Under the pieces are notes generated by a model. It had not been told where the DNA came from and made no database searches. It saw only the letters and a list, made by a program, of their open reading frames with translations. Below are positions 36,411-48,354 of a DNA stretch of 64,000 bases, one piece after another. Position numbers and translations under genes: made by a program. The stretch is from Talpa occidentalis (lineage: Eukaryota > Chordata > Mammalia > Eulipotyphla > Talpidae): positions 100,896,684 through 100,960,683 of the forward strand of contig NW_026555331.1 in NCBI RefSeq assembly GCF_014898055.3, in the 5' to 3' direction. The first letter of the stretch is position 1. Each line of letters opens with the position of its first letter.

Positions 36411-36430
36411 TAAAATACAACTTGTGGATT

Positions 36431-37485
36431 CAAAGATAAATAATAAAAAATATATAATAGAACATACACAGATGACAAAACCATGAAGGATGATACAATG
36501 ACTGATGTGGAAAGGACCCTACTCGCTCGCTCGCTCTCACACCTAAAACATTGTCATGATTAACAATGGAAAGCCTGGCTCATGTCCTTCTTTCTTCCCG
36601 TAGTATTTCCAGTAATCCACCACAGGCAAAGCAAGTTAACCTAGTGGCTGGGCTTCCTGGGCTCTCTTATTTCCTGCAGAACTGATGCAGCAAGGCAGAA
36701 CCCACCTGCTGGCTAACAGCACAACGTTTGGGGACCAGACAAGGGGTTTAGGCATTTGTCCAGTGGCCAGTGAGTTGATTTGAATTTGTTTTACTTTTAA
36801 GAAAGAGGAAGAAAGTGGCAGTGATCTCCTCCCCAGCTCCAGGGCAGCTGACTCCATGTCATGGGACTTACTGGCCTGGAGACATTTCAACACCAGACTC
36901 AAGACTCTGCAGAGTAAATCTCATGACTGTGGACTGCCTCAGTCACTGCTGTGCCAGAATGTTCTTATGAATAATACTGCTTAAGTGAGTAGGTCTTGAG
37001 ATATTTTTATCTTTTAAGGAGATTTTATGGGAAGAGGGTGCTTGCTCTCACAGGATTTGATTGGTTGTAATAATTGTCATTTATTTATCAAGTCATAACT
37101 TTTCCCCAGAAAGGATGTGAGATGACTTGCAAAAATACACACAGTAAGATAAAACTATAGACAAAAGAATGAAGAAACTGGTCGGGGGCGGGGGGGAGGG
37201 GAGGCAAAAAAAAATAAATAAAGGGCAGGGAAGATAAAATGGAGCTAAGAATGAGGCTGTCACCAAAACAAATGCAATCCAGCTCTGCGCTTGGTGGCTG
37301 TGGTGGCAGATGGCTTTCAGTTTCCCAGTAACAAGACAGTGAAGGCAACAGTGCATTACTTGGCACATGGTGACCCTAGCATTCTAGAGAACACAAGCAA
37401 CTGATCGGGAATTGGTTAACCATTCCACACACTGAGATCAGAAAGAAGTTTCTCTTGTACATGTGCCACCTTCAACAGAGTCCTC
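36431..37485. other. Intergenic sequence
   Basis: A G-rich run (37182-37200) is followed by A-rich text. No gene is recognised. Confidence 0.5.
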
Positions 37486-37500
37486 AATAATCCCCTAGAA

Positions 37501-37816
37501 GGGCCTCCCCGGTGGCGCAGCGGTTGAGCACTGGGTTGCGAAGCTGCCCGCAGCCTCTGCGGCGCCGGTTCGATCCCCGGCTCCTCCCCGGCCACCGGAG
37601 GAGGGTCCCACATGGCGCGCAGACCTCTCCTGCCGCCCGCTGCTCCCCTCAGCAGTGGACTTCGGTCCTTCTGCCTGCTCTGCTCCCCGCTCTGGCTCTG
37701 GTGAATTCTCTCACCCTCCCGCGCTTCTGACTGTACCCAGTGCATGTATAAACAAAACAAACAAACAAACAAATAAATAAATAAAATAAAACATGCCTCT
37801 ATAAAAAAAAAATAAT
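37501..37816 (+). mobile_element. tRNA-derived SINE, young, CATGCC-type tail
   Basis: After GTGCATGTATAAACAAAA the tail runs through AAAT repeats into ACATGCCTCTATAAAAAA, instead of ending in TCTTT. Perfect 15-bp target-site duplication (37486-37500 and 37817-37831). Confidence 0.94.
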
Positions 37817-37831
37817 AATAATCCCCTAGAA

Positions 37832-38478
37832 TGCCCCACAGTGGCTGCACGAGACTGTTTTATACCATGTCCTTAAGCAGGGGTGGGGTGGGGCTTGGGG
37901 TGGGTGGGCTGCTCACCAAAGCAAGTGTCAGAAACCAAATCTACAGGGAACCAAAAGTGTCCTTTGGGGACACATCTCAATTGGTTAGCTTCACCCCTGG
38001 GTGGGTTTTGCAGAACATAGTAAGGTGGTCACACTGTACCTGCAAAAACTATCATCTCTAAACAAGCTCTGCAAACCCTTCACCATCAGTCAGTTCAGGG
38101 GTGCCTGCCCTGCTACACCTGGGGGCATGATGCCAGACTGCAGGGCTGCAGGGCCGCCACTGTGCATGTGAAATTGCAGAGCTGCAGCAGGAGCAGGTTC
38201 TGGCTACATCATTTGTGGGTCAAGTGTAAAATGAAAATGCAGGGTCTCTTGCTCAAAATTGAGAATTTCCAGGTGGCAACAGCAGAGTCTTAAAGCAACC
38301 ACAGAACCCCTCTAAAGGTGGGACCCTCTGGCACTGCACTTGTGGTACACTTGGGAAGCTGGCCCCCGGCAGGCTAAATCTCCCGAAAACTGAAGAACCT
38401 GGTGGGGACCCAAACCCGAAGAGAAGGCCACTCCTATATGCTGCCAACCCCCAGATGAGAAATAGGGCTCATTCCTTC
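37832..38478. other. Intergenic, GC-richer
   Basis: No gene is recognised. It includes a G-rich patch (37876-37905). Confidence 0.5.
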
Positions 38479-38494
38479 AAGGTCTATGAATTTA

Positions 38495-38804
38495 TTATTT
38501 TTTTGAATAGAGGCATGTTTTATTTATTTATTTGTTTTGTTTTGTTTGTTTTGTTTATACATGCACTGGGTACAGTCAGAAGCGTGGGAGGGTGAGAGAA
38601 TTCACCAGAGCCAGAGCGGGGAGCAGAGCAGGCAGAAGGACCGAAGTCCACTGCTGAGGGGAGCAGCGGGCGGCAGGAGAGGTCTGCACGCCATATGGGA
38701 CCCTCCTCCGGTGGCCGGGGAGCAGCCGGGATCAAACCGGGGCCACAGAGGCCGCGGGCAGCTTCGCAACCCAGCGCTCAACCGCTGCGCCACCGGGGAG
38801 GCCC
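38495..38804 (-). mobile_element. tRNA-derived SINE, young, CATGCC-type tail
   Basis: Reverse; the tail appears as gaatagaggcatgttttatt. Perfect 16-bp target-site duplication (38479-38494 and 38805-38820). Confidence 0.94.
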
Positions 38805-38820
38805 AAGGTCTATGAATTTA

Positions 38821-39285
38821 GACATGAATCTCAAACCACAAGCTCAGGTATGGAAGAAATATTACTTGTTTTCATTAACAAATTACATTCCATTGCAAGG
38901 CTGACAAATAAGTAGACAAATACCACAAAGAACAACCTTAGCCCTTTCCAGAGTTTCTGGATAGAAAGTTTCAATATTTGAGTTTCCCAAATGATTCTCC
39001 ACAGGAATTTCCTGCAGAAAATATTGCTTGTAAAAGAAAGTGACATGTATCTCCACATATCTTAACAGAATATTTCAAAGAAAGCTGAAGAAGGAAGGTA
39101 GGTCTCTGAGGGAAAGACAGGAGCTAGTGAGAGCTCCCTGCCTAAGTTGGAGGCTGCCCCTGTAACCCCAGGCCCTAATGGATGGTGTAGGCCAGGCAGC
39201 AAATCCAACTGTGCATCCTGAGCTGGATGTTACCAGGTCTCAGAGCTTAGAGCACTTAACAAGGTGTCAAGAGCAGGAACCACGA
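38821..39285. other. Intergenic sequence
   Basis: Nothing recognised. Confidence 0.5.
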
Positions 39286-39800
39286 AAGAACAACTATTCA
39301 TTCACTAACTGTATATTTATTGCACACTTCCTGTGTCAGGCACTGTACTAGGGGCTGGGAATAGAGTCGCAAACAAAACAAACTCAAATTCCAGCTCTTA
39401 TGAATCTGATTCAATACTTGTGAGTGACAATTTTCTTAAATGATAAGTACTATTTAAATAAAAGCAAGGAAGAAGTAGATTCTGCTGCAGGGTGGGTGTA
39501 TTGTTATTCTAAATAGGGGACCTTTGGGCAAAAACACAAAAGAGGCCACTGAACAGGAACAGCCTGTGCAGGAACAGCCAGTGCATGGCCTCCAGGTCAG
39601 GGAGTGCCTGGGACTTGACCAGAGTGAAGCAGGGAGGACAGGAAGGCAGCAGGGCCTCAGCAGGGAGGACTCTATCAGCCATGGGTGAGACTTTGACGTT
39701 TATTTGGAATGAAATGGAAAGTCTTTTAAAGAATTTGAGTTTGATCCTTACTTTTAACAGAACCACCCTGCCTGTTATGTTGAGAACAGATGTTGGAAAA
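39286..39800 (+). repeat. Probable L2 LINE 3' region
   Basis: The text tatttattgcacacttcctg, then tgtcaggcactgtactaggg, recalls the ancient L2 3' end. The following 350 bp may belong to the same or a related element. Confidence 0.5.
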
Positions 39801-40195
39801 GCAGTTAGAAGGTGAATGCATAATCCAGCTGAGAGCTAAAGGTGGGAGGTATGCAGCTATGTGTTAGTACTGAGTAGTGGTAATGTTGAGAATTGGTAAG
39901 AATCTGGATTACTTTTTTAAATGTGTTTTCTTACAATGTTGTTAATTTTTAGACAGTACTTGATTTCTCCCCTCGGGTGTAGTCCCCATAACTCTCCCAC
40001 AACTATGGCACCCGTGATCCATCACCACAGTCCTGTGTGCTCTTCCCACCCCTGTTTTGACTCTTCTTCTTTCCCCAAACCTGCTTTATGTCTCAGATCT
40101 ATGGTCAGCTTGTTTGTAAGTTTTGTCTTTTTCCTGACCCTTTTTCAGTTTCTCAATATTCCTCATATAAGTAAAACTAGATTCTGAATGTATTT
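39801..40195. other. Intergenic sequence
   Basis: Nothing recognised. Confidence 0.5.
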
Positions 40196-40276
40196 TTAAA
40201 TATCAGTTATATTTAGATAATATTTACATACCATACAACTCACTGATTTGAAGAACATAATTCAGTGGTTTTTATT

Positions 40277-40539
40277 TTTTTTAAAGATTTACTTATTTAT
40301 GCATACAAGAACTGGGGCACAGGCTAGAGGTGCAGGGGTGAAAGGATTCACCAGAGACAGAGTGGGGAGCACAACAGGCAGATCTACTGAAATACACTGC
40401 TAAAGGGAGCAGTGGGCGAGACGGGAGAGGTCTGCTGCAGCACATGGGTAGCTCCCTGGCCAGGGATCGAACTTGTGCTGCAGTGGCTGCGGATAGCTTC
40501 ATAGTACTGTGCTTAACCCCTTGTGCCACCAGGGAGGCC
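40277..40539 (-). mobile_element. tRNA-derived SINE, older subtype
   Basis: 16-bp target-site duplication with one mismatch (40261-40276 and 40540-40555). Confidence 0.92.
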
Positions 40540-40635
40540 TTCAGAGGTTTTTATTAGTCAATGAGTTGTGTGATCATCACTGCAGTCAATTTTAGGATTT
40601 CTTATATCCCAAGAAGAAACCCCATGCCTATCACT

Positions 40636-40797
40636 TATAGGAGGAATGTAGGGAAACCAAATAAGGGATCAGGAAAAAAATTATAATAAATAAAAAAACA
40701 AAATTAACAGACAACTATAAATCAGACATTCTGCAAGGGCCTTATATATATATATATATATATTTATGTAAAGTAGAAAAAATATATATATATATAA
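40636..40797 (+). mobile_element. Short L1 3' end with (TA)n
   Basis: The text aataagggatcaggaaaaaa then gacaactataaatcagaca matches the L1 3'UTR start seen at 5790 and 36240. It ends in TA-rich low-complexity sequence (40743-40795). Confidence 0.65.
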
Positions 40798-41162
40798 ACC
40801 CCATTCTCATTAGCAATTCTCTTCAGTTCCCCCAGCTCTAGGTCACCACTGACCTACTTTCCATCTGTAAGGATCATCTATTTGTGGATATTTCATATAA
40901 ATATAATCAGGTATAGTCAGTCTGGATGTATTTTGAAGATAGAACAACATAATAGTATGATGTTATAATTGTTCTATTTTATTATTAATTATTGTTGCTA
41001 ATCTCGAGTAATTTCTAAATTAAACTTTATCATATATTTGTATATAACAAAATACATAGACTATATAGAGTTCAGTATCATTCCCCAGTTTCATGTATCC
41101 ACTGGGATACTTAGAATGTATCCCCCATGGAGAAGGGACTACAACATTTTCCTTTTTTTTTA

Positions 41163-41310
41163 ATTGTACCCATCGTAGAGGGTATGAACAAGGTATAAAA
41201 TGACATCTCATCATGGTTTTGACTTACATTTCCCCAATGATTAAAGATGTTGAGCATCTTTCATGTGCTTGTAAGCCATTTGTAAATCCTCTTTATAAAT
41301 GTTTATTCCA
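41163..41310 (-). repeat. Old L1 ORF2 fragment, reverse
   Basis: Contains aaaatgacatctcatcatgg and gatgttgagcatctttcatg, classical L1 ORF2 text in reverse. Confidence 0.65.
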
Positions 41311-41583
41311 GTCACAGGTAACTTTTGAACATAGTGTTTTGACTGTGTACCTTCAAACTAAAGATGAAAATAACTATAAACACATATTGAAGTCTAATTA
41401 GTAGGTTTGTGTTTCCTATAGGGATAGCAATTTTGAAACTACCCTCTGAATTTTCTAGGATTAAGCAAATCAGTAATTATATTGAGGATAATGGGAGAGA
41501 GGTTTCTTGCTCTTAAAGAATGGAGTTACAAAGATGGAAAAGAGTAAGATTAGCATTATCCTGCAGCTTTGCAGTAGGATTGA

Positions 41584-41759
41584 TAGAGAAATGGATTTAG
41601 GTATTTGTGAAGATTTTATGTATATGTGTGTGTGTACAAGACATATATATATACACATACATACTAAATTTTTGTCCACTGATAGATCTTCCCATTGAGA
41701 GGTGAGAGAATTTGCAAGCCATGACATGCAGCAGCAACTAGCACACTTAGCACCAAGTT
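41584..41759. repeat. Local duplication, copy 1
   Basis: About 176 bp, repeated at 42485-42660 in the same orientation and with constant 901-bp spacing. The copies differ at a dozen or so positions, mostly in the TA-rich middle. Confidence 0.9.
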
Positions 41760-41780
41760 CTCAATTTCTTTTCTTTTTAG

Positions 41781-42049
41781 TTTTTTTTTTTTTTTTTAAT
41801 TTTTGAATAAAAGAACTGGGTGTAGGTCAGAGGTGCTGGGGATGAGAGGATTCACCAGAGATAGAGTGGGGAGCAGAACAGGCAGATTGACTGAAATACA
41901 CTGCTGAAGGGAGCAGCGGGCAAGTCAGGAGAGGTCTACTGTACCATGAGGGTAGCTCCCTGGCCAGCCGGGGGATCAAACTTGTGCTACAGAGGCTGCA
42001 GATAGCTTCTCAGTGCTGTGCTTAACCCCTTGCGCCACCAGGGAGGCCC
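41781..42049 (-). mobile_element. tRNA-derived SINE, older subtype
   Basis: Reverse, from the long T run to the terminal gccaccagggaggccc. It lies between the two local duplication copies. Confidence 0.9.
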
Positions 42050-42484
42050 CCAGAAACAACTCTTGAAGTCCCTATCACTAAGCTTGTCACCAAGGTGGCT
42101 GCTGCTCCTACACAGTCAGCAGGCTGCCACCACCAAACTGGTAAGGCACCCCAACTCTGCAGACATGGATCTTACTACTTTTACCAGGATCCTTTCTAGC
42201 AAACCGAGGCCTGTGTCCTGCCTCTCCTCATTAAATCAGTTCCAAACTCAAGTTTTGCATCTTATTATCAAAACCTAAAGGACAGGTTTAGAATCTAGGA
42301 TCATAGGAATCTGGGAAATGTAGTGTTTAGCTCCCCAGCTTCTGCAATATTGGAAGGCACTTTAGAAGGAGGGTGAGTTAGATGTTGGGTGAGCCAGTCT
42401 ACAATACCCATCACATTGTGGAAGGAGTTGGTTTGGGAGAGAAAATCTGGAGTTCAGTTTTGAACATGGTAACTATAGTAACTA
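42050..42484. other. Spacer between duplication copies
   Basis: Unrecognised. There is a short duplicated phrase, taactatag, at 42469-42485. Confidence 0.5.
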
Positions 42485-42660
42485 TAGAGAAATGTATTTA
42501 GGTATTTGTGAAGATTTTACATATATGTATGTGTGTACAAGACATGTATATATACACATACATACAAATTTTTTTTCCACTGATAGATCTTCCCATTAAG
42601 AGGTGAGAGAATTTGCAAGCCATGACATGCAGTAGCAACAAGCACACTTAGCACCAAGTT
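42485..42660. repeat. Local duplication, copy 2
   Basis: Partner of 41584-41759. It ends at the same phrase, cacttagcaccaagtt. Confidence 0.9.
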
Positions 42661-44319
42661 AGACCCCTAAAAAAGGGTCTTTAGATATATTAGTAGTAGG
42701 TGAGAAAACAAATAGATGAAAGAAATAAATAGATGAAAAACATGGCAAATTGTTAGTGACTATTATATCCAGTGGCGGATATGCAGGGAAATATTATGCT
42801 GTTCTTCTTTTATGTATTCTGAAAATTTTCACAATAAATATGAACATACACATAGATATGTGTGTGCATAGAGAGAGTTTAGTCTTAAAGCCCCATTTCC
42901 TCCTCATTTCTCTTCCTCTTTTCCTCCTTCTTCTTTATGTTATTGTTTCCTAATTGTCCTGTCCATTTAGCTCATTTCTAAGGGTGTTCCCTTTTGCTCT
43001 GCTGTCTTTTTGAAGGATGTACCTATTCAAGTATATTTTCATAATCCTCTCCTCTAAGAGTTGGCTTAAGCCTTTAAGCTCCAGCTCTGAGTGTTATGGA
43101 GTCCAATGTAAGCTGACCCAGAGGGATAACCACCTCCTCTTAGCAAGTCTGCTTGAGCCCCTGGGGGCTGAAGTATCATTGAACAATGGCCCTTATTCGC
43201 AGCAGGGCTGCCTTTCAGGGGGCCTGGTGTGTTCTCCTGGTGCCAACCCCAGCTGTCTTTTTCACCATTCTGAGCTCTCCTCCGCCACCTTGGCCCGAGC
43301 CTTAATTCTTTCTCAGAAACCCAATTCCTTCGGCAGAAGCCACGTGTTCCGCTCAAACCCCATCTGACAGCTGTGGCCCCTGGCCTGGCCCCACAGACAT
43401 TCAATGTTCCCTTTCACAGGCCGTGGAGTGTTCCTGCCAGAAAAGTCCACTTCCTTTACGCGTCTCTTTTTCATGGTGTCACTCGTTTTGGCCTTGAGTG
43501 TCATGCCAATTCCTTGCATGCTTGATGAAAGGATTCAGGGGCACAGAACTTGAATCAATGGGGTCTTTTTATTTTTAAACATCAGTAAACAGCACAAATC
43601 AGTTCAATGAGTTCAACTCTCCGTTATTTCCATACTTGCTACAGTCTCTCCCCAGCATTAAATCCCACTGAAAATGCCTCTTGTTATCTCCAGCTAATGA
43701 AGAATGTCGCTCTTTTTTCTTGGTTTTGAACACACTCCAAAACATTGACCTGAAAGATCAATTTAACACTGAAGAGCCCTGAATACAAAAATCTTTAACT
43801 TTCCCTTTTATAAAGCTCACAGCCATTATTCTAATCGGTTTCTTTTCACTTTATTTTATTCTACTTGGTATTTTTATTTGTGTGGTAGTGAAAATGTAAT
43901 CCTTTATTTTTAAGACTAATAAAGACATGCCAAATCTTTTCCATTGAGTAAGTTAAAAATAATATAATTAGAGATGTAAAGGTTCATTTAACATGTTAAC
44001 TTGTCACAGTTGTGTATCCATCAAAATGTTCCCTTCTCACTCACTCTTTTTTTTTTTTTTTTCATTCTCAATATCCAGAGCAGGAAGAACACATCACAGT
44101 ATGTTTAGTGACACCAGCAAAAGAAATTGCCCTCAACATTTTTTTACTAAAAACAGTCAGTGGTATATTAATTTATTGAGAAATAAAACCACAGAACAAA
44201 CATTCCAGAGAAAAGATTTTAAGGTAATAAAAAAGCTGTATATTTTCCCTTGTAATAATGAATGCCCCATATTTAAAAAAAAATTAAACCTTTCACAATT
44301 AACTAATGCCAAAAGCATT
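42661..44319. other. Intergenic, with a GC-richer block
   Basis: 43020-43560 is GC-richer than its surroundings and has overlapping ORFs of 112-116 codons on both strands. These resemble no family I know and may be chance. The rest is AT-rich. Confidence 0.4.
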
Positions 44320-44610
44320 TTTTTAATAAGGATTTTTTGAAAGATTTATTTTTATTTATTTATGCATACAAGAGCTGGGGTGTAGGCCAGAGATGCGGGG
44401 AAGGGGAGGTGAGAGGATTCACCAGAGACAGAGTGGGGAACAGAACAGGTGGATCTACTGAAATACACTACTGAGGGGAACAGCGGGTGAGTCAGGAGAG
44501 GTCTGCTGCACCATGTGGGTAGCTCCCTGGCCAGGGATCCAACTCATGTTGCAGTGGCTGCCAATAGCTTGAGAACACTGAGACTAACTCCTGTGCCACC
44601 AGGCAGGTCC
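44320..44610 (-). mobile_element. tRNA-derived SINE, older subtype
   Basis: Reverse. The flanking phrase taatgccaaaagcatt (from 44304) recurs as taatgccaagagcatt from 44612, a duplication with one mismatch. Confidence 0.88.
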
Positions 44611-44984
44611 CTAATGCCAAGAGCATTAATACCAGAAAGTGACAGTGACTATCTCAGTAACGCTAACAGCAGGAAAAAACTTAAACCAAACCACAAGAGT
44701 GGTTAACACCTCCTGTTCAAATTGTTTCCCAGTTCTCTCTCCTCTCTTAGTTAGCCCTTCTCAACTGCTAAGAGGTTACCTTTTGCTTAAGGACAAAAGT
44801 AGAAGAAAAACAAAATTTTAAAGCTTGTCTTCTCCCTATTTTCAGTTTTCTCTTCCTGTCAATCAGAAAGATAGTCTTTTTAAAAAGCCTTCTCTTTGCC
44901 CCAGCTACAGTGAACTGCATAGCCCTTGGGCCCAGTCCAGCCTGCCTCATAGTTTTGTCCAGCATGCTAAGAAAGGATTTTATG

Positions 44985-45527
44985 ACTTTTTTTTTAAAGA
45001 TTTATTTATTCATGGGCCTCCCCTGGTGGCGCAGTGGTTGAGTGCTGGGCTGCGAAGCTGCCCACAGCCTCTGCAGCGCCGGTTGTATCCCCAGCCACAG
45101 GCGAGGGTCCCACATGGTGCGCAGACCTCTCCTGCAGCCCCCAATGCTCCCCTCAGCAGCGTATTTCATCAGTCTGCCTGTTCTGCTCTCTGCTCTGGCT
45201 CTGGTGGATTCTCTCACCCTCCCACACTTCTGACTGTACCCAGTGCTTGTATAAATAAATCTTTTTTTTTTTTAAAAAAAAAGATTTATTTATTTATGCA
45301 TACAAGTGCTGGGGCACAGGCCAGAGATGCAGGGATGAGAGGATTCACCAGAGACAGAGTGGGAAAGAGAACAGGCAGACTGCTGAGGGGAGCAGCAGGC
45401 AAGACAGGAGAGGTCTGCTTCACCATGTGGGTAGCTCCCTGGCAGGCTAGGGATCAAACTTGTGCTGCCGAGGCTTTGGATTGCTTCATAGTGCAGTGCT
45501 TAACCCCTTGCGCCACCAGGGAGGCCC
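44985..45527 (-). mobile_element. Older SINE split by a younger one
   Basis: Tail at 44985-45013, body at 45280-45527. The outer flanks ggattttatgacttt (from 44976) and ggattttactacttt (from 45528) look like a diverged duplication. Confidence 0.88.
45014..45279 (+). mobile_element. tRNA-derived SINE, young, nested
   Basis: Inserted in the tail of the reverse SINE. 18-bp duplication with one mismatch (44996-45013 and 45280-45297). Confidence 0.92.
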
Positions 45528-45602
45528 GGATTTTACTACTTTAAATGGTTGAGGAAAAGAAAGAAAATTTTGTGACACTAAGTCTATGAAATACAAATTT
45601 GA

Positions 45603-45877
45603 GGGCCTCCCCTGGTGGCACAGCAGTTGAGTGCTGGGCTGCGAAGCTGCCCGCAGCCTCTACAGCGCCTGTTCGATCCCCGGCCACCCGGCAAGGGTCC
45701 CACATGGCGCGCAGACCTCTCCTGCCGCCCACTGCTCCCATCAACAGTGTACTTCGTCACTCTGCCTGTACTGCTCTCCTCTCCTCTCTGGTTCTGGTGA
45801 ATTCTCTTTCCCTCCTGAGCTTCTGACTGTACCCAGTGCTTGTATAAATAAATAAATAAATCTTAAAAAAAAAAAAA
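45603..45877 (+). mobile_element. tRNA-derived SINE, young subtype
   Basis: Head ggcctcccctggtggcacag; ATAAATAAATAAATC tail. Flanks gaaatacaaatttga and gaaatacgaagttga form a diverged duplication. Confidence 0.9.
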
Positions 45878-45889
45878 AGAAATACGAAG

Positions 45890-46070
45890 TTGAGTCTTCA
45901 TGATAAAGTTTTATTGGAACACATGCACATTCACTTCCATAGATTGTACCTGGCTGTTTTCTTACCACAACTGCAGAGCTGAGTACTGTGACTTCTGTAT
46001 GGGCCACACATCTAAAATATTTCCTTTCTGGCCCTTCACTGAAAAAGTCTGCCAACTGCTGAACTAGATT
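45890..46070 (-). repeat. Ancient DNA-transposon-type fossil
   Basis: Reverse reading gives ggcagactttttcagtgaag and ggccagaaaggaaatatttt, ending in tccaataaaactttat. This is a recurrent mammalian MER-type element. I cannot fix the family name. Confidence 0.5.
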
Positions 46071-46824
46071 GCCTCTTGGAGATGGGCATCGTATCCAATA
46101 TGGTTTTAATTTCCCTGATTGCTTAGCACAGGGCCTTGCAGGTAGTCAGTGCTATTTATAACACTTAGGACTATTTTTTACTTCAAATAAGAAAATACCC
46201 TACTTCTAGGGTTTTTAATTCTCATATGATAAAAAATCCAGAGACAGAACTGGCAGTGAGTCAACAGCTCACAGATGTCCTCTCTGGGCCTAGGGTCAAG
46301 GTCTCTTCTCCGACCCTCACAGCTGTGTGATGGCCATAGCAGCTCCTGGAATAGTTTCCTTGTGTGATCCTGTTCAAATTCAGAAAGATGGCAGCAACAT
46401 AGGCAATGAACTTGACCTAGTATACTTCCCTCTAAAAGGGGAGAAAATATTCCTTGAGGCCCCCTAGCAGACTTCCCACTTGGTATTATCCATAAGCGGG
46501 CAAGATGCTAACTTAGTTCAGGGCCTGAGAACTAAAGATGTCCTCCCAAAACTCAGATGGCATCAGGGAATGAGAAATAAGGGTATGACTTTGGTGTAGG
46601 CAATTAATAATGCCTGCCCCAAGGCTGACTAACATGAACTTGCTTTTTTCAGCTTGGAAAGGGAATCCAGAAATTTGGACTATTTTTTTATGAGTAGACC
46701 CAAACCATAGCTTAATTCCAACCTTTCCTAAGACTGATAACTTATTTTAAAGAGAACAGCTTTTCCAAATAATTTCAAGTGATTTTCAAGCCATAGACAC
46801 TTGAGTAGCTTTCACAAGTTCTGC
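46071..46824. other. Intergenic sequence
   Basis: 46090-46170 may be an L2/MIR remnant (gcttagcacagggccttgca). Nothing else. Confidence 0.4.
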
Positions 46825-47088
46825 TTTTTTTTTTTTTTTTTTTTTTTTGCCTTGTTTTGTTTTTTGCATAGAAGAACTGGGGTGTAGGCCAGAGGTGTGG
46901 GGGTTGAGAGGGTTTACCAGAGTGGGAGGCAGGACAGGTGGATCTACTGTACAACGCTGCTAAGGGGTACAGCGGGGTAGAAAGGAGTGGTCTGCTGTGC
47001 CATATGTGGATTAGCAACTTGGCTGGGGCTTGAACTCAGGCTGAGGAGGTGATAGCACTTAAGACCCGTTGGCCACCAGGGAGGCCCC
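46825..47088 (-). mobile_element. tRNA-derived SINE, older subtype
   Basis: Reverse, with a 24-base T run and a diverged body. Confidence 0.87.
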
Positions 47089-48354
47089 ACTGCTTGGTGG
47101 TTTCTAGAGAAATTTAATATGCCACAGTCCAAGGTGAGAAACCATCAGGAGTATCCTGGGGTCAGTCCTTGGAGTCAAAACTCATATTCAAAATGGCTGA
47201 CTTGTCTGACTCACTAGAGAGATCTTTTGCAATGGTTAAATAAGCAATCAAACAGAACTATAGTAATTGCTTACAACCAAACTATACAGCTGCATGTAGC
47301 AAAGAAACACAGGGATGTGAGCACACAGGTTTTGAGACCTGAAGCCAGTGCCCAACATGTGATCTGGCCTATGAGTCAGGCACCCCTGAGCATGCCTTGA
47401 CAGAAGCCCCTTTGATTCTCCAGACTCACATGTCACATGGTCTGTTCATGAACCTGTGTACACTTGATAAAGCAGGTGAGCCAAAGAAGGCACAGTCAAA
47501 CAAAGACTCACCAGAAAAGTAATGTAACCTTTAAATTTAGAAATCTCAAAATGTCAAGTCTAGAGAGAGAGAGTTAGGATGTGCTAGGCTTTAATTACTT
47601 TTAAACATTTGGTGGCTCCACACCAGTGTCTCCCACCAGTGTCTCTTGTCTATGACTTTTGTGGGATCTGTCCCCACACACTTTCTTTGTCCTATTCTGA
47701 CAGTCCCACCTTCCTTTAACACCCCCAAATGAACATGTTCTCCCTCTCAGAAAGTTGGAGAAATTACAGACTGATGCATAGTAAAAAGTTTGCTCCACAA
47801 AGATAATTTCCTTGGCCATTCAATGCATAACCCTAACTTTGTGAATTTCCCTAATGGCAGAAGATGGTGAGGAGTTGGTTAAACATCCAACAACAAAACA
47901 AATGTAAATTTTTAAACCTTAAAGCTCCAACTATTGCCATAAGCCAGAGTTGATCCACACTTCTTTTGGAAAAATGGAGAACATGGGGAAAAAAAAAATC
48001 CTAAACTTCACACACACACACACACACACGCACACACACACTCAGAAGTCATAACAAAATTTCCACTTTTTGTTCTCTGGAGAATAGGTCAACAAAAAGA
48101 GATCCGAGAGAGCTGCAGCCCTGCCCTTCTCCTACCCGGGACCTGCGATCCTCAGAAGTATCAGGGTGACTGCTCATAGGTCTGTGCTCTGGAACAGATT
48201 CCTGTTTTATTTCATACATCTGGACATGCTTTTTACTGAACTCTATTTCTTCTGCCTCCCTTTCCATTTTTAATTTGAGGTATTGTGCAACCACTCCCAT
48301 TTTATTGTCAGTCCTTTCATATAAAGAATTGATGAAAATACACTGTTTAACCAC
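47089..48354. other. Intergenic sequence with microsatellite
   Basis: No gene is recognised. A (CA)n tract lies at 48009-48041. Confidence 0.5.
48009..48041. repeat. (CA)n microsatellite
   Basis: About 16 CA units with one interrupting G at 48030. Confidence 0.97.

Larger units (their letters stand above)
40196..40960. mobile_element. Old L1M-type fragment with later insertions
   Basis: The segments 40196-40276, 40556-40635 and 40798-40960 read as consecutive parts of the same L1M text as at 10750. A SINE (40277-40539) and a short L1 3' end (about 40636-40797) interrupt it. Confidence 0.6.

Noticed and set aside
47600..47720. Phrase resembling a retroviral primer-binding region (tttggtggctccacaccag)
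   Set aside because: No adjacent LTR end or retroviral ORF is visible, and a short resemblance is not enough.
48009..48041. Regularly spaced repeats or tRNA-like heads as a CRISPR array or tRNA genes
   Set aside because: This is a eukaryotic window. The repeats are microsatellites, and the tRNA-like A/B boxes belong to SINEs with AATAAA tails and target duplications.
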